Positions 1 through 6,018 of a DNA stretch of 9,372 nucleotides are shown here, in pieces. The notes under the pieces were generated by a model. That model was not told the origin of the DNA. It saw only the letters and a list, made by a program, of their open reading frames with translations, and made no database searches. A program made the position numbers and the translations under genes. Within the stretch, counting starts at the first letter, position 1, and every line of letters starts with the position of its first letter. Origin of the DNA: CAYJOG01 sp964371695 [NCBI: uncultured bacterium] (GTDB taxonomy: Bacteria; CAYJOG01); contig CAYJOG010000076.1 of the NCBI GenBank assembly GCA_964371695.1, forward strand, positions 1 through 9,372, written 5' to 3'.

Positions 1-4
1 GAGT

Positions 5-55
5 AGCAGCGATGTCCCCATCGCTGCTGTATTGGTGCGGTGGGGACACCGCACC
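5..55. repeat. Paired REP-like hairpins with a shared core
   Basis: Two perfect hairpins lie side by side downstream of the ArsR gene. The first has 10-bp arms (agcagcgatg at 5-14, catcgctgct at 19-28) and a TCCC loop. The second has 9-bp arms (ggtgcggtg at 34-42, caccgcacc at 47-55) and a GGGA loop. Read on opposite strands, their central 16-mers are GCGATGGGGACATCGC (minus, 9-24) and GCGGTGGGGACACCGC (plus, 37-52). They differ only at two positions that pair with each other (A-T versus G-C). The first hairpin is preceded by a GTAG tetranucleotide (3-6), as in REP elements handled by RAYT transposases. No T-tract follows on either strand, so a classical intrinsic terminator is unlikely, though the hairpins could protect or end the arsR transcript. 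Calling it REP/BIME-like is inference from structure; the family was not recognised. Confidence 0.7.
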
Positions 56-83
56 TGTTCCTCATTTTTAACCAAATGAACCG

Positions 84-407
84 CTACGGGTGGTTTTTGT
101 CGCCGTTGGAACACACGATCCAGCACAGCTCATACACCACCGGGTCCGACACTCTGTAAATCACCGTGGTGCCCTGTTTGGTGCGGGTGAGGATTTTTTC
201 GCGGTAAAGGTAATTGAGGTGGCGCGAGGCGTTGGCCTGATTCAAGCCCGTCATCTCCAGAATACGTGTGACGGAGGCTTCTCCGTGAATGAGGGCTTTG
301 AGCACTTTGAGGCGGCTTGGCTCTGAGAGGGCCTTGAATCGCTGGGCGATGTTTTCAAGGGCGGTGTCATCCAGGAGAGGAAGAATTCTTTTTCCAGTAT
401 CAGTCAT
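84..407 (-). CDS. ArsR-family winged-helix transcriptional regulator
   Basis: This 107-residue protein has the size and layout of an ArsR/SmtB repressor, a homodimeric cytoplasmic DNA-binding protein. Visible are the opening helix with LSEPSRLKVLKAL (27-39), the helix-turn-helix around SVTRILEMTGLNQANASRHL (45-64), and the beta-wing with TRTKQGTTVIYRVSD (74-88). The recognition helix carries the usual NASRHLNYL pattern. The arsenic/cadmium-type ELCVC motif in the DNA-binding helix is absent. The only cysteines are C94 and C99 in the C-terminal helix (YELCWIVCS), a pattern I associate with a widespread ArsR subgroup without a defined effector; thiol or metal sensing there is inference. It is divergent from the peroxiredoxin gene with 117 bp between starts, so control of that gene and itself is likely. 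The start is the only ATG that gives a full-length family protein; no clear Shine-Dalgarno precedes it. Effector unknown. Confidence 0.9.
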   Translation of the reverse strand: MTDTGKRILPLLDDTALENIAQRFKALSEPSRLKVLKALIHGEASVTRILEMTGLNQANASRHLNYLYREKILTRTKQGTTVIYRVSDPVVYELCWIVCSNGDKNHP

Positions 408-472
408 AAGGCAAATATGTTTCTATCACAGATTCAACCGTTTTCCCAGAGAGTGTGTCAGATTGTGGACAT

Positions 473-501
473 TTGGGCAGAAGGCATTTGTTGGGCATAA
501 T
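473..501 (+). promoter_or_regulatory. Candidate sigma70-type promoter for bcp
   Basis: A good -10-like hexamer, CATAAT (496-501), is preceded at 17 bp by TTGGGC (473-478), a weak -35 match. A start near base 508 would leave a leader of about 17 nt. The segment also carries an imperfect direct repeat, catttgggca (470-479) and catttgttgggca (485-497), which could be part of a regulator site, possibly for the divergent ArsR protein. This was called by eye, and AT-rich spacers give chance matches. Confidence 0.35.
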
Positions 502-513
502 CCTAGTTCTTTC

Positions 514-520
514 AGGAGGA
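514..520 (+). promoter_or_regulatory. Strong ribosome binding site for bcp
   Basis: AGGAGGA lies 4 nt before the ATG at 525 and is a near-perfect Shine-Dalgarno sequence. It fixes the peroxiredoxin start and is much stronger than the sites seen before the other genes here, most of which start by overlap with the preceding stop codon. Confidence 0.85.
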
Positions 521-524
521 CTTC

Positions 525-998
525 ATGGTTGAAGAAGGAAAAAAAGCGCCCGAATTCAAGGTGCCTGACCAGGACGGAAAAACCGTCACGCAAAAAGATT
601 TTACAGGGAAATTTCTGGTTATGTATTTCTACCCCAAGGACATGACCAGCGGTTGCACGGTGCAGGCCGGTGAATTTCAGGCCGCAGCCGCCGCTTTTAA
701 AAAAGCCGGGGCCATGGTGGTGGGTGTGAGCCGCGACAGCCAGGCGTCCCACTGCAGGTTCCGCGAAAAAGAGGGGCTTGGGTTCACGCTGCTCAGCGAC
801 GAAGATGGCGCGCTGTGCGAAGCCTATGGCGTGTGGGTGGAAAAAAGCATGTATGGGCGCAAATACATGGGCATACAGCGGGATACTTTTTTGATTGGCC
901 CGGACCAGAAAGTGCTAAAAATCTGGCGCAAGGTCAAACCGGCGGGCCACGCCAAGGAAGTGCTGGCTGCCATTGATGCCAATTCTAATACAAAATAA
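525..998 (+). CDS. bcp: Thioredoxin-dependent peroxiredoxin, BCP/PrxQ type
   Basis: This 157-residue cytoplasmic thiol peroxidase has the normal length for the BCP/PrxQ family, which reduces hydrogen peroxide and alkyl hydroperoxides using thioredoxin-type donors. The peroxidatic cysteine is C44 in YPKDMTSGCTVQAGEF (36-51). Downstream are VVGVSRDS (65-72), the FREK helix (79-82), LLSDEDG (89-95), YGVW (101-104) and the RDTFLIGPDQKV strand (119-130). Many members have the resolving cysteine five residues after the first (GCTxxAC); here that position is G49. Another thiol is available at C77 in the SHCRFREK helix, three residues before the place where some PrxQ proteins carry theirs. C98 is a further cysteine. 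The protein is therefore probably an atypical 2-Cys enzyme using C44 and C77, with a 1-Cys mechanism as the alternative. The usual TPGC is TSGC here. It is divergent from the ArsR gene and starts after a strong ribosome binding site. Confidence 0.94.
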   Translation: MVEEGKKAPEFKVPDQDGKTVTQKDFTGKFLVMYFYPKDMTSGCTVQAGEFQAAAAAFKKAGAMVVGVSRDSQASHCRFREKEGLGFTLLSDEDGALCEAYGVWVEKSMYGRKYMGIQRDTFLIGPDQKVLKIWRKVKPAGHAKEVLAAIDANSNTK

Positions 999-1001
999 CA
1001 T
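973..1001 (+). promoter_or_regulatory. Possible promoter for the DUF3187-phosphatase-SGNH operon
   Basis: TTGATG (973-978) and TAACAT (996-1001) are 17 bp apart and each matches four of six sigma70 consensus bases. They sit in the AT-rich end of bcp, overlapping its stop codon. If used, the transcript would have a leader of about 250 nt containing the whole palindrome cluster. Read-through from bcp, or a promoter nearer the next gene, is equally possible. Confidence 0.25.
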
Positions 1002-1065
1002 AAATTCGCCGGAAGGGTTGACTGACAGGAATGCAATATGAAACCAGGAAAGGGTGAGAAGAATT

Positions 1066-1192
1066 GGCATGAATTCATGGATGAATTCGCCCCGAACATC
1101 AAGGCCCAGAAAGGGCCGCCGATGTTCGCGGCGCAAGCGGGCTTTGCCTGCGCCGCGCCGGGCCGCAGCCATTCACGACGAATGGCAAGGCC
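1066..1192. repeat. Cluster of four consecutive inverted repeats
   Basis: The spacer between bcp and the DUF3187 gene is packed with palindromes. (1) gaattcat (1071-1078) and atgaattc (1081-1088) with a GG loop; GGC/GCC at 1066-1068 and 1089-1091 add to the stem across a 2-nt bulge. (2) cgaacatc (1093-1100) and gatgttcg (1121-1128), enclosing ggccc (1103-1107) and gggcc (1113-1117); the outer stem extends to 13 pairs with one mismatch (1088-1133). (3) gcggcgca (1128-1135) and tgcgccgc (1149-1156), enclosing ggc-ttt-gcc (1140-1148). (4) gccattc (1168-1174) and gaatggc (1180-1186), flanked by ggcc at 1161-1164 and 1189-1192. Stems 1-3 share bases and could be alternative folds. There are no T-tracts and the sequences are not copies of one another. 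It may be a structured leader, a small RNA or a palindromic element. Confidence 0.7.
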
Positions 1193-1232
1193 AAATAAAA
1201 GATTCCAATTCCTGGTGCCAGGAATTGGAATC
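1193..1232 (-). terminator. Perfect 15-bp hairpin, terminator-like on the minus strand
   Basis: gattccaattcctgg (1201-1215) and ccaggaattggaatc (1218-1232) form a perfect 15-bp stem with a 2-nt centre. On the minus strand the stem is followed by TTTTATTT (complement of 1193-1200), which is the form of an intrinsic terminator. No minus-strand gene leads into it, because everything to the right up to 5028 is coded on the plus strand. On the plus strand it has no T-tract and ends only 24 nt before the DUF3187 start codon, so it may instead be an operator or a leader structure affecting that gene. The hairpin is certain; the role is not. Confidence 0.45.
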
Positions 1233-1256
1233 GGTATGAGCATTTCAAGGGATGAA

Positions 1257-2189
1257 ATGGTGAAAAGAGCTTTTTTTCTTCTGCTGGGGATGAGCGTTAT
1301 GGGCGCGGGGCGGTCTTTTGCCAAGACGGGCGCGCCGCCGCCTTCTGCACCTCTTTTTGCGCCCAACCTCACGCCGCCTTTTCATGGCACCCTGCAAATG
1401 CCTTTTGGCGCGCCCCTCAAAAAACCGGTCAAGGGGATTTCCCTCAGTTCGCTGGCGCTTTTCAAAAAGACACCGCAAAAAACCATCCTCACCGACTATG
1501 AAAATCTGCGGTTGAGCTGGCAGGGGCCAATGCCCTGTTTCGCCCGCTGGCGCTGCGATATTCATCTGGGGTGGGATCACCAGTCTGCCGGTTTCATGGA
1601 CGGGTTCATCGAGGATTACCACAAGTCATTTTCTTTTCCCGAAGGCTCCCGCCCTGGTCTGCCGGTGAATGGTTATGGTTTTCAGGTGCAGGGTGGGGGC
1701 GCTTCACTGGCCGGCGGCAAAAACCCCAACGACACCTTCACCAACCCCGTGCTGCGCATGGTGCGGCCCCGTTTTGGCGGCGAGGGGCTCATTGCGGTTT
1801 CGCTGCCGCTCATGTCGGCGCGAGACAGTGCGCTTGGAAAGGTGGTTGGCTTGGGCGTGGGCTGGCAAAAGCGAAACCTGCACCGACGGGTTTCTCTGGT
1901 GGGTGTTGGCCTGAGCGGCGGCCACGCCCTCACGGGGCAGGCGCCCGTGGCGTGGCACTGGCAGGGACAGCTTTCCCTGGCCCCTCCCACCTGGAAGAAA
2001 CGCCGCCACACCTGGACGATTTTTGCCCAGGGACAACCCATGAAAGGGGCAAAAGCGGTTCCCTTCAAGGGCATGGGGTTGATGCTGCAAGTGGAAATGC
2101 AGGTCAAGCCCGGCTCCGCCAACGTCATCCGTTTTTCCGAAGACCTTGAAAACGCGCAGGATTTCAGCTTGGGTTATTACTGGTTATGA
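1257..2189 (+). CDS. DUF3187-like exported outer-membrane-type protein
   Basis: The 310-residue product begins with a clear signal peptide, MVKRAFFLLLGMSVMGAGRS and then FA, with likely cleavage after A22. The mature part is rich in glycine and alternating hydrophobic residues, as in a beta-barrel. Its best marker is SAGFMDGFIEDYHKSFSFPE (110-129) followed by RPGLPVNGY, which matches my recollection of DUF3187, a Gram-negative family of unknown function. The C-terminal VIRFSEDLENAQDFSLGYYW also fits, and the terminal YYWL is compatible with a last barrel strand. The frame is open back to 1038, but the ATG at 1257 is chosen because it starts the signal peptide and has AAGGGA just upstream; the extra 73 codons would cross the palindrome cluster. 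The stop overlaps the phosphatase start (ATGA), so translation is coupled. An outer-membrane location is inferred. The molecular function is unknown. Confidence 0.82.
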   Translation: MVKRAFFLLLGMSVMGAGRSFAKTGAPPPSAPLFAPNLTPPFHGTLQMPFGAPLKKPVKGISLSSLALFKKTPQKTILTDYENLRLSWQGPMPCFARWRCDIHLGWDHQSAGFMDGFIEDYHKSFSFPEGSRPGLPVNGYGFQVQGGGASLAGGKNPNDTFTNPVLRMVRPRFGGEGLIAVSLPLMSARDSALGKVVGLGVGWQKRNLHRRVSLVGVGLSGGHALTGQAPVAWHWQGQLSLAPPTWKKRRHTWTIFAQGQPMKGAKAVPFKGMGLMLQVEMQVKPGSANVIRFSEDLENAQDFSLGYYWL

Positions 2190-3763
2190 ACCGTCTCACC
2201 CTCAAGGCGCTGGCGTTTTTTGTCGCCATGAGCGCCTGCATGGGGGCGCTGACCACGGTGTTTCTGGTGACACAGGCCGAGCGGTTGATCCGCGAGCAGA
2301 CGGTGGGTTTCGCGGGCTCCATCACCCAGTCGGCCCGCGAGGAGTTCTCGCGCCTGCCCGACACCAGCCTGGACACCCTGCAACTCTTTTTTGAAAACCA
2401 GATGGGGCTGATTCAGGTGCAGCGCCTGAGGCTGGTGGACAACAAAGGCCACGTGCTGGCGAGCCACCGTTATGTGGGCGGCACAGAGGGGGCCTTCCGC
2501 AACCGCCGGGACATGCCCCTGGACCCGCTGCTGAACACCCTGCTGGCGCGCCGCCCCACGCAGGCGACCCTTTTTATGGTGGATGGCCTGAAGGGTGAGG
2601 AAAAACAGATTCAGTCCACGCCCGCCCCTTCGTGGCAGTCGGGCAAAAATCCGCTCAAGGCCGCCGGGTGGGTGACACAGCGGGGCTTCTATGTGGGGGT
2701 GCTGGAAATAGAGTTTTCGCTGGAAGACGCCGTGGCCATGCGCGAGCGCGCCCGCGACCGTTTTTGGCTGGCCATGATTGTGTGGGGCATGATGTTCACC
2801 CTGGCTCAGACGCTGCTGCTGGCCAAGTGGATTCTGTTTCCGGTGAAGGCCCTGATGGAGGTGGCCGGGCGCGTGGCCGCCGGTGAGGAAACGGCCCGCG
2901 CCGGACTGGTGGGCACCGATGAAATCGCGGACCTTGGGCGGTCACTCAACCACATGGCCGACTCCCTGCATTCGCGCAAAGAACTGCTCTCGCGGCAGAA
3001 TCAGGATTTGCTCAAAAAAGACGCCGCCATGCAAACCGAACTGCGCCTGGCCCGTGTGGTGCAGAACGAACTTCTCAAGGGCGAGGTGGTGGCGGTGCGG
3101 GGTGCGCGGTGTCTGGGGCGCGTGATGCAGATGAACGAGGTGGGGGGCGATTTTTTTGAAGTGCTGACGCTGCCCGACGGAGGGCTGGTGGCGGCGGTGG
3201 GAGACGTGAGCGGCAAAGGTGTGCCCGCTGCCCTGGTGATGGTGTTGGTGATGGCGGAGATGAAAGACGTGTTGCGGGAAACCCAAAGCCCCGGCGAGGC
3301 CCTTACCCGTCTGAACCAGCGCCTTTTTCAGCGCCTGGCCGAAGAAGAAATCGCCTATGTCACCATGCTCCTGATGCGTTTTGATCCGGCCCGCAAACAA
3401 CTGCGTTTTGCCCGGGCGGCCCATCCTTTTCCGCTGTTGCTGCGCACAGATGCGCAGGGCGAAATATCGGTGCGGGAACTGAAAGCCAAAGGCCTGCCCC
3501 TGGGGCTGGACGCGGACGCGTGTTATGAAGAAAACCACGAAACCCTTTTGAGCACCGACCGGGTGCTGCTGTTCACCGATGGTGTGTTTGATGTCAAAGG
3601 CCAGGACGGGCGGCTCAGTGAAGAGGAACTGAAGGAATGGGTGGCCCGTGCGGGTCGGTCGGCTGGCCTGGGGTTGGTGGATGAACTTTTTGCCGCCCTC
3701 ACCGAAAAGGAAAAGTGGGACCGGAAGGATGATCTGACGCTGGTGGGGTTGTGTGTGGAATGA
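2186..3763 (+). CDS. Membrane HAMP-PP2C (SpoIIE/RsbU-type) Ser/Thr phosphatase
   Basis: This 525-residue sensor phosphatase has a first TM helix at about 7-29, an extracytoplasmic region to about 190, a second TM at about 193-215 (FWLAMIVWGMMFTLAQTLLL), a HAMP domain at about 216-268 (FPVKALMEVAGRVAAG, then DEIADLGRSLNHMADSL), a coiled-coil linker, and a PP2C/SpoIIE domain at about 285-525. Metal-site motifs are present: GGDFFEV (D322), GDVSGKGVPAALV (D340), FTDGVFD (D465) and KDDLTL (D515-D516), so the enzyme should be active. Relatives dephosphorylate anti-anti-sigma (STAS) proteins in partner-switching pathways in response to an external signal. No STAS protein or anti-sigma kinase is encoded in the window, so the target is unknown. 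The extracytoplasmic part is a possible sensor with no family I recognise. It overlaps both neighbours by ATGA, suggesting fixed stoichiometry with the DUF3187 and SGNH proteins. Confidence 0.93.
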   Translation: MNRLTLKALAFFVAMSACMGALTTVFLVTQAERLIREQTVGFAGSITQSAREEFSRLPDTSLDTLQLFFENQMGLIQVQRLRLVDNKGHVLASHRYVGGTEGAFRNRRDMPLDPLLNTLLARRPTQATLFMVDGLKGEEKQIQSTPAPSWQSGKNPLKAAGWVTQRGFYVGVLEIEFSLEDAVAMRERARDRFWLAMIVWGMMFTLAQTLLLAKWILFPVKALMEVAGRVAAGEETARAGLVGTDEIADLGRSLNHMADSLHSRKELLSRQNQDLLKKDAAMQTELRLARVVQNELLKGEVVAVRGARCLGRVMQMNEVGGDFFEVLTLPDGGLVAAVGDVSGKGVPAALVMVLVMAEMKDVLRETQSPGEALTRLNQRLFQRLAEEEIAYVTMLLMRFDPARKQLRFARAAHPFPLLLRTDAQGEISVRELKAKGLPLGLDADACYEENHETLLSTDRVLLFTDGVFDVKGQDGRLSEEELKEWVARAGRSAGLGLVDELFAALTEKEKWDRKDDLTLVGLCVE

Positions 3764-5028
3764 CCGGGCCAGAGCCAACGCCGCCTGCTGCGGCCATGCC
3801 CTGGTGGCGTTCCTGCCTGCTCAACATGGGGCTGATCGGGTTTTCTCTTTTGCTGGTGGGGGTGATGGCAGAGGGGGTGATCCGCCTCATCGGCGCAGCC
3901 AGGGATTATCAGGAGCGGCCTGAAGAAGAAAGGATTTATGCCTATCACTCCGTGCTGGGTTACCGCATGAAACCCCATCTGAAAAACGCACCTTTTCATG
4001 GTTTTGACTGGGGCGTGACGCGTTTTGACACCAATGCCCTGGGCTGGCGCGAGGCCCCCGTGCCGCGGCAAAAACCACCGGGTGAAAAGTGGGTGTTTGT
4101 GCTGGGGGACTCCATCGTGGCGGGCCTGGAGGTGAAGGCCCGCGAGACCATGACCCGCCAACTTCAGAATCGGCTTGGCAGGGAGGTGCGGGTGTTTAAC
4201 GCGGGCACACGGGGTTACAGCACCGCCCAGCAGGCCCTGCTGCTCGAAAAAATCATCCTGCCCCTCAAGCCCGACGCGGTGGTGCTGGTGACGGTTTTTA
4301 ATGACCCGTCCGACAACGTGACCGGCGCAGTGGCGGCCAAACCTGCCCGGCGACCATTGTTTCGCCTGGATCAAAACGGCGGACTGATTCCCCCCGTTTT
4401 ACCCGTCAAAAATTATCCTGAGACAGTCAACGCCAAACTGCTGCTGGCCCAGAAACTGGTGATCGAGAAAAAAAGCGAAAGCTGGCTCTGGCGAAAGAAA
4501 TGGCAGAAATCTTTCCATGAAATCAAACGCCGCCTGCACCTGCACCGTTTCATCAGTATGCGTTTGGCCGGGATCAAGGACAGGCTGACCCACCAGAAAC
4601 AATCGGACAAACAACCCGTTGAAGAAGTCTGGCGCACGGCGCTGGAGCCGCCCAAAAACCCAGAGGGCAAGGCCCAGATGGCGCTTTATTGCAGTCTGGT
4701 AAAACGCATGGAAGCCCAACTGAAAGGGCGGGGTGTTCCGTTTGTGGTCACGGCTTATGTGGGGCTTTTTCAGTTGGAGGCGCAAAAGCTGGACATGAAA
4801 AACCCGGCCCCCCGCACCATGGAAAACTTCACGTCCCGCCAGTGTCTGACGGGGCACGGCCAGTTTGTGAGTGTGCTGGACGCCTTTGCCAAAGCCCATC
4901 AGCACAAGGAAAAAATTTACTGGCCCCACGACCAGCACTATGCCCCCAAAGGTCACGCACTCACGGCGGAGGTGTTGACGCCCATGGTGAAGAAATCATT
5001 GGACAGGGAATTGATGTACACCCGTTAA
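3760..5028 (+). CDS. Membrane-anchored SGNH/GDSL hydrolase-like protein
   Basis: This 422-residue protein has a short proline-rich N-terminus, one TM helix at about 18-44 (LLNMGLIGFSLLLVGVMAEG), and then an SGNH fold. Block I is VFVLGDSIVAGLEV with nucleophile S118; block II is FNAGTRGYSTAQQ; block III is VFNDPSDN with N181; and the C-terminal WPHDQHYAPKGH gives D391 and H393. All four catalytic blocks are thus present, although block III is FND rather than the common GND. A basic stretch of roughly 90 residues (about 235-320) is inserted between blocks III and V. Such proteins are usually esterases or acyltransferases acting on cell-envelope glycans or lipids; the substrate here is unknown. 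The domain is probably periplasmic, given one TM. The ATG at 3760, overlapping the phosphatase stop (ATGA), is preferred to GTG at 3751. The last 33 bp overlap the convergent glycosyltransferase gene. Confidence 0.85.
   Translation: MTGPEPTPPAAAMPWWRSCLLNMGLIGFSLLLVGVMAEGVIRLIGAARDYQERPEEERIYAYHSVLGYRMKPHLKNAPFHGFDWGVTRFDTNALGWREAPVPRQKPPGEKWVFVLGDSIVAGLEVKARETMTRQLQNRLGREVRVFNAGTRGYSTAQQALLLEKIILPLKPDAVVLVTVFNDPSDNVTGAVAAKPARRPLFRLDQNGGLIPPVLPVKNYPETVNAKLLLAQKLVIEKKSESWLWRKKWQKSFHEIKRRLHLHRFISMRLAGIKDRLTHQKQSDKQPVEEVWRTALEPPKNPEGKAQMALYCSLVKRMEAQLKGRGVPFVVTAYVGLFQLEAQKLDMKNPAPRTMENFTSRQCLTGHGQFVSVLDAFAKAHQHKEKIYWPHDQHYAPKGHALTAEVLTPMVKKSLDRELMYTR
4996..5028. other. Tail-to-tail 33-bp overlap of convergent genes
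   Basis: The SGNH gene stops at 5028 (TAA) and the GT9 gene on the other strand stops at 4996 (TGA), so both coding ends share 33 bp. No hairpin with a T-tract was seen at either end, so transcripts of the two operons probably run into each other. Confidence 0.85.
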
Positions 5029-6018
5029 CAATCCCAGACAGGCTGCGGCCACGCTCTCTGGTGAAATCCCCGTGTGGCACATCATGTGGCCTTCGGTTTC
5101 GGTGCGGGGGCAGGTGTATTCATAACAGGGGCCGCAGGGCACTTCCACGCGCAGCACTTCGTGGTGTTCACCAACAGGTCCGCAGTGCGCCGGATGGGTG
5201 GGGCCGAACAGCGCCGCCACCGGTGTGCCCACACTCTGCGCCAAGTGCATGGGGCCGGAATCGTTGGTGAGCAGCAGGCGGGCGTTTTTGAGAAACACCG
5301 CCAGCTGGGTGATGGAAAGGCGGCCTGCATCATGCAGCCAGGGCGCCAGGGCCATCAGTTCTTTCACCCGGTTTTCTTCGCCGGATGCGCCAATGACAAA
5401 CCACGCCAGACCTGATTTTTGTTCATGCAGTTTTTGAAGCGCCTGCGCCAGTTGGGGCAGGGGATAACACTTGCTGGCCCAACTGGCGTTGGGGTTCACC
5501 ACGGCGTACTCCCCCTGGGGCAATGTCAACCCTTCGTGCCAGCGGGCGGGTGTCTCCAGCCAGGGGCCAGTGGGTGCGCTCGTGGCCGGAAAGACCTGAC
5601 GCAAAAGGCGTTCGCGGCGAGTCCACAGGTGTTCCCGTTTTTGGTGTGGCAGGGCGTCGCTCAGCAGCCAGCCCCGTCTTTCGGTGGCGAAACCCACGCG
5701 CCTGCCGCCACCGGCGCGGGCCAGCAGGGCCGAATAAAAACTGTCGGACATGACAAAACTCAGGCCGGGCCGCACCCGCCGGGCAAACGTCGCCCCCAGC
5801 CAGAGGGATTTCAGGCGCTGCTGATATTTGGGCAGACCCAGCACTTCCGCCACGCCCGGCTGGTCTTTCACCAGTTCCACATAGGCTCCGTTCACCACCC
5901 AACAGGTTTCTGCGTTGGGGTGTTCCTGCTGCAAAACCTTCAGCGCCCTCAAGCCCAGCACCAGGTCTCCCAGCAGGGCGAAATCCACCACCAGCACTTT
6001 TTGCGAGGCGGGACTCAC
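4996..6018 (-). CDS. GT9 glycosyltransferase, ADP-heptose:LPS heptosyltransferase-like
   Basis: This 340-residue protein has the length and two-Rossmann (GT-B) layout of family GT9, whose members transfer heptose from ADP-heptose to the lipopolysaccharide core at the inner face of the cytoplasmic membrane. The N-terminal VLVVDFALLGDLVLGLRALK (8-27) is the acceptor-side motif, with D18 at the expected catalytic position. The C-terminal nucleotide-sugar signature is TNDSGPMHLAQSVGTPVAAL (251-270) followed by FGPTHP. Four cysteines (C295, C298, C303, C314) form the CxxC-CP-C cluster common in WaaF-like proteins. The basic KRW segment usual in WaaF reads SKCYP (182-186) here, so the exact sugar donor and step are uncertain and no symbol is given. 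It starts at GTG, which overlaps the bioA stop (GTGA), and is the last gene of the minus operon. Confidence 0.9.
   Translation of the reverse strand: MSPASQKVLVVDFALLGDLVLGLRALKVLQQEHPNAETCWVVNGAYVELVKDQPGVAEVLGLPKYQQRLKSLWLGATFARRVRPGLSFVMSDSFYSALLARAGGGRRVGFATERRGWLLSDALPHQKREHLWTRRERLLRQVFPATSAPTGPWLETPARWHEGLTLPQGEYAVVNPNASWASKCYPLPQLAQALQKLHEQKSGLAWFVIGASGEENRVKELMALAPWLHDAGRLSITQLAVFLKNARLLLTNDSGPMHLAQSVGTPVAALFGPTHPAHCGPVGEHHEVLRVEVPCGPCYEYTCPRTETEGHMMCHTGISPESVAAACLGLLTGVHQFPVQ

Noticed and set aside
5-55. Intrinsic terminator for the ArsR gene
   Set aside because: The hairpins are strong and correctly placed, but neither is followed by a T-tract on the minus strand. The shared core with a compensatory change fits a palindromic repeat better.
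289-645. 118-codon plus-strand frame running from within arsR into bcp
   Set aside because: It overlaps arsR antisense and bcp out of frame, has no ribosome binding site and resembles no protein.
1066-1192. CRISPR array or tandem repeat
   Set aside because: The palindromes differ in sequence, length and spacing, so there is no repeated unit.
1038-1256. In-frame N-terminal extension of the DUF3187 gene (73 codons, ATG at 1038)
   Set aside because: The extension crosses the palindrome cluster and has no recognisable domain. A clear signal peptide with an upstream AAGGGA begins at 1257, and an extension would bury the signal peptide.
2942-3778. 278-codon open frame on the minus strand
   Set aside because: It lies antisense to the phosphatase gene, whose frame holds all the SpoIIE motifs. 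The antisense product is rich in His, Gln and Arg and matches no family, as expected for GC-rich shadow frames.
3523-4374. 283-codon open frame on the minus strand
   Set aside because: It spans the phosphatase/SGNH junction antisense to both. The translation is low in recognisable structure and rich in His and Pro.
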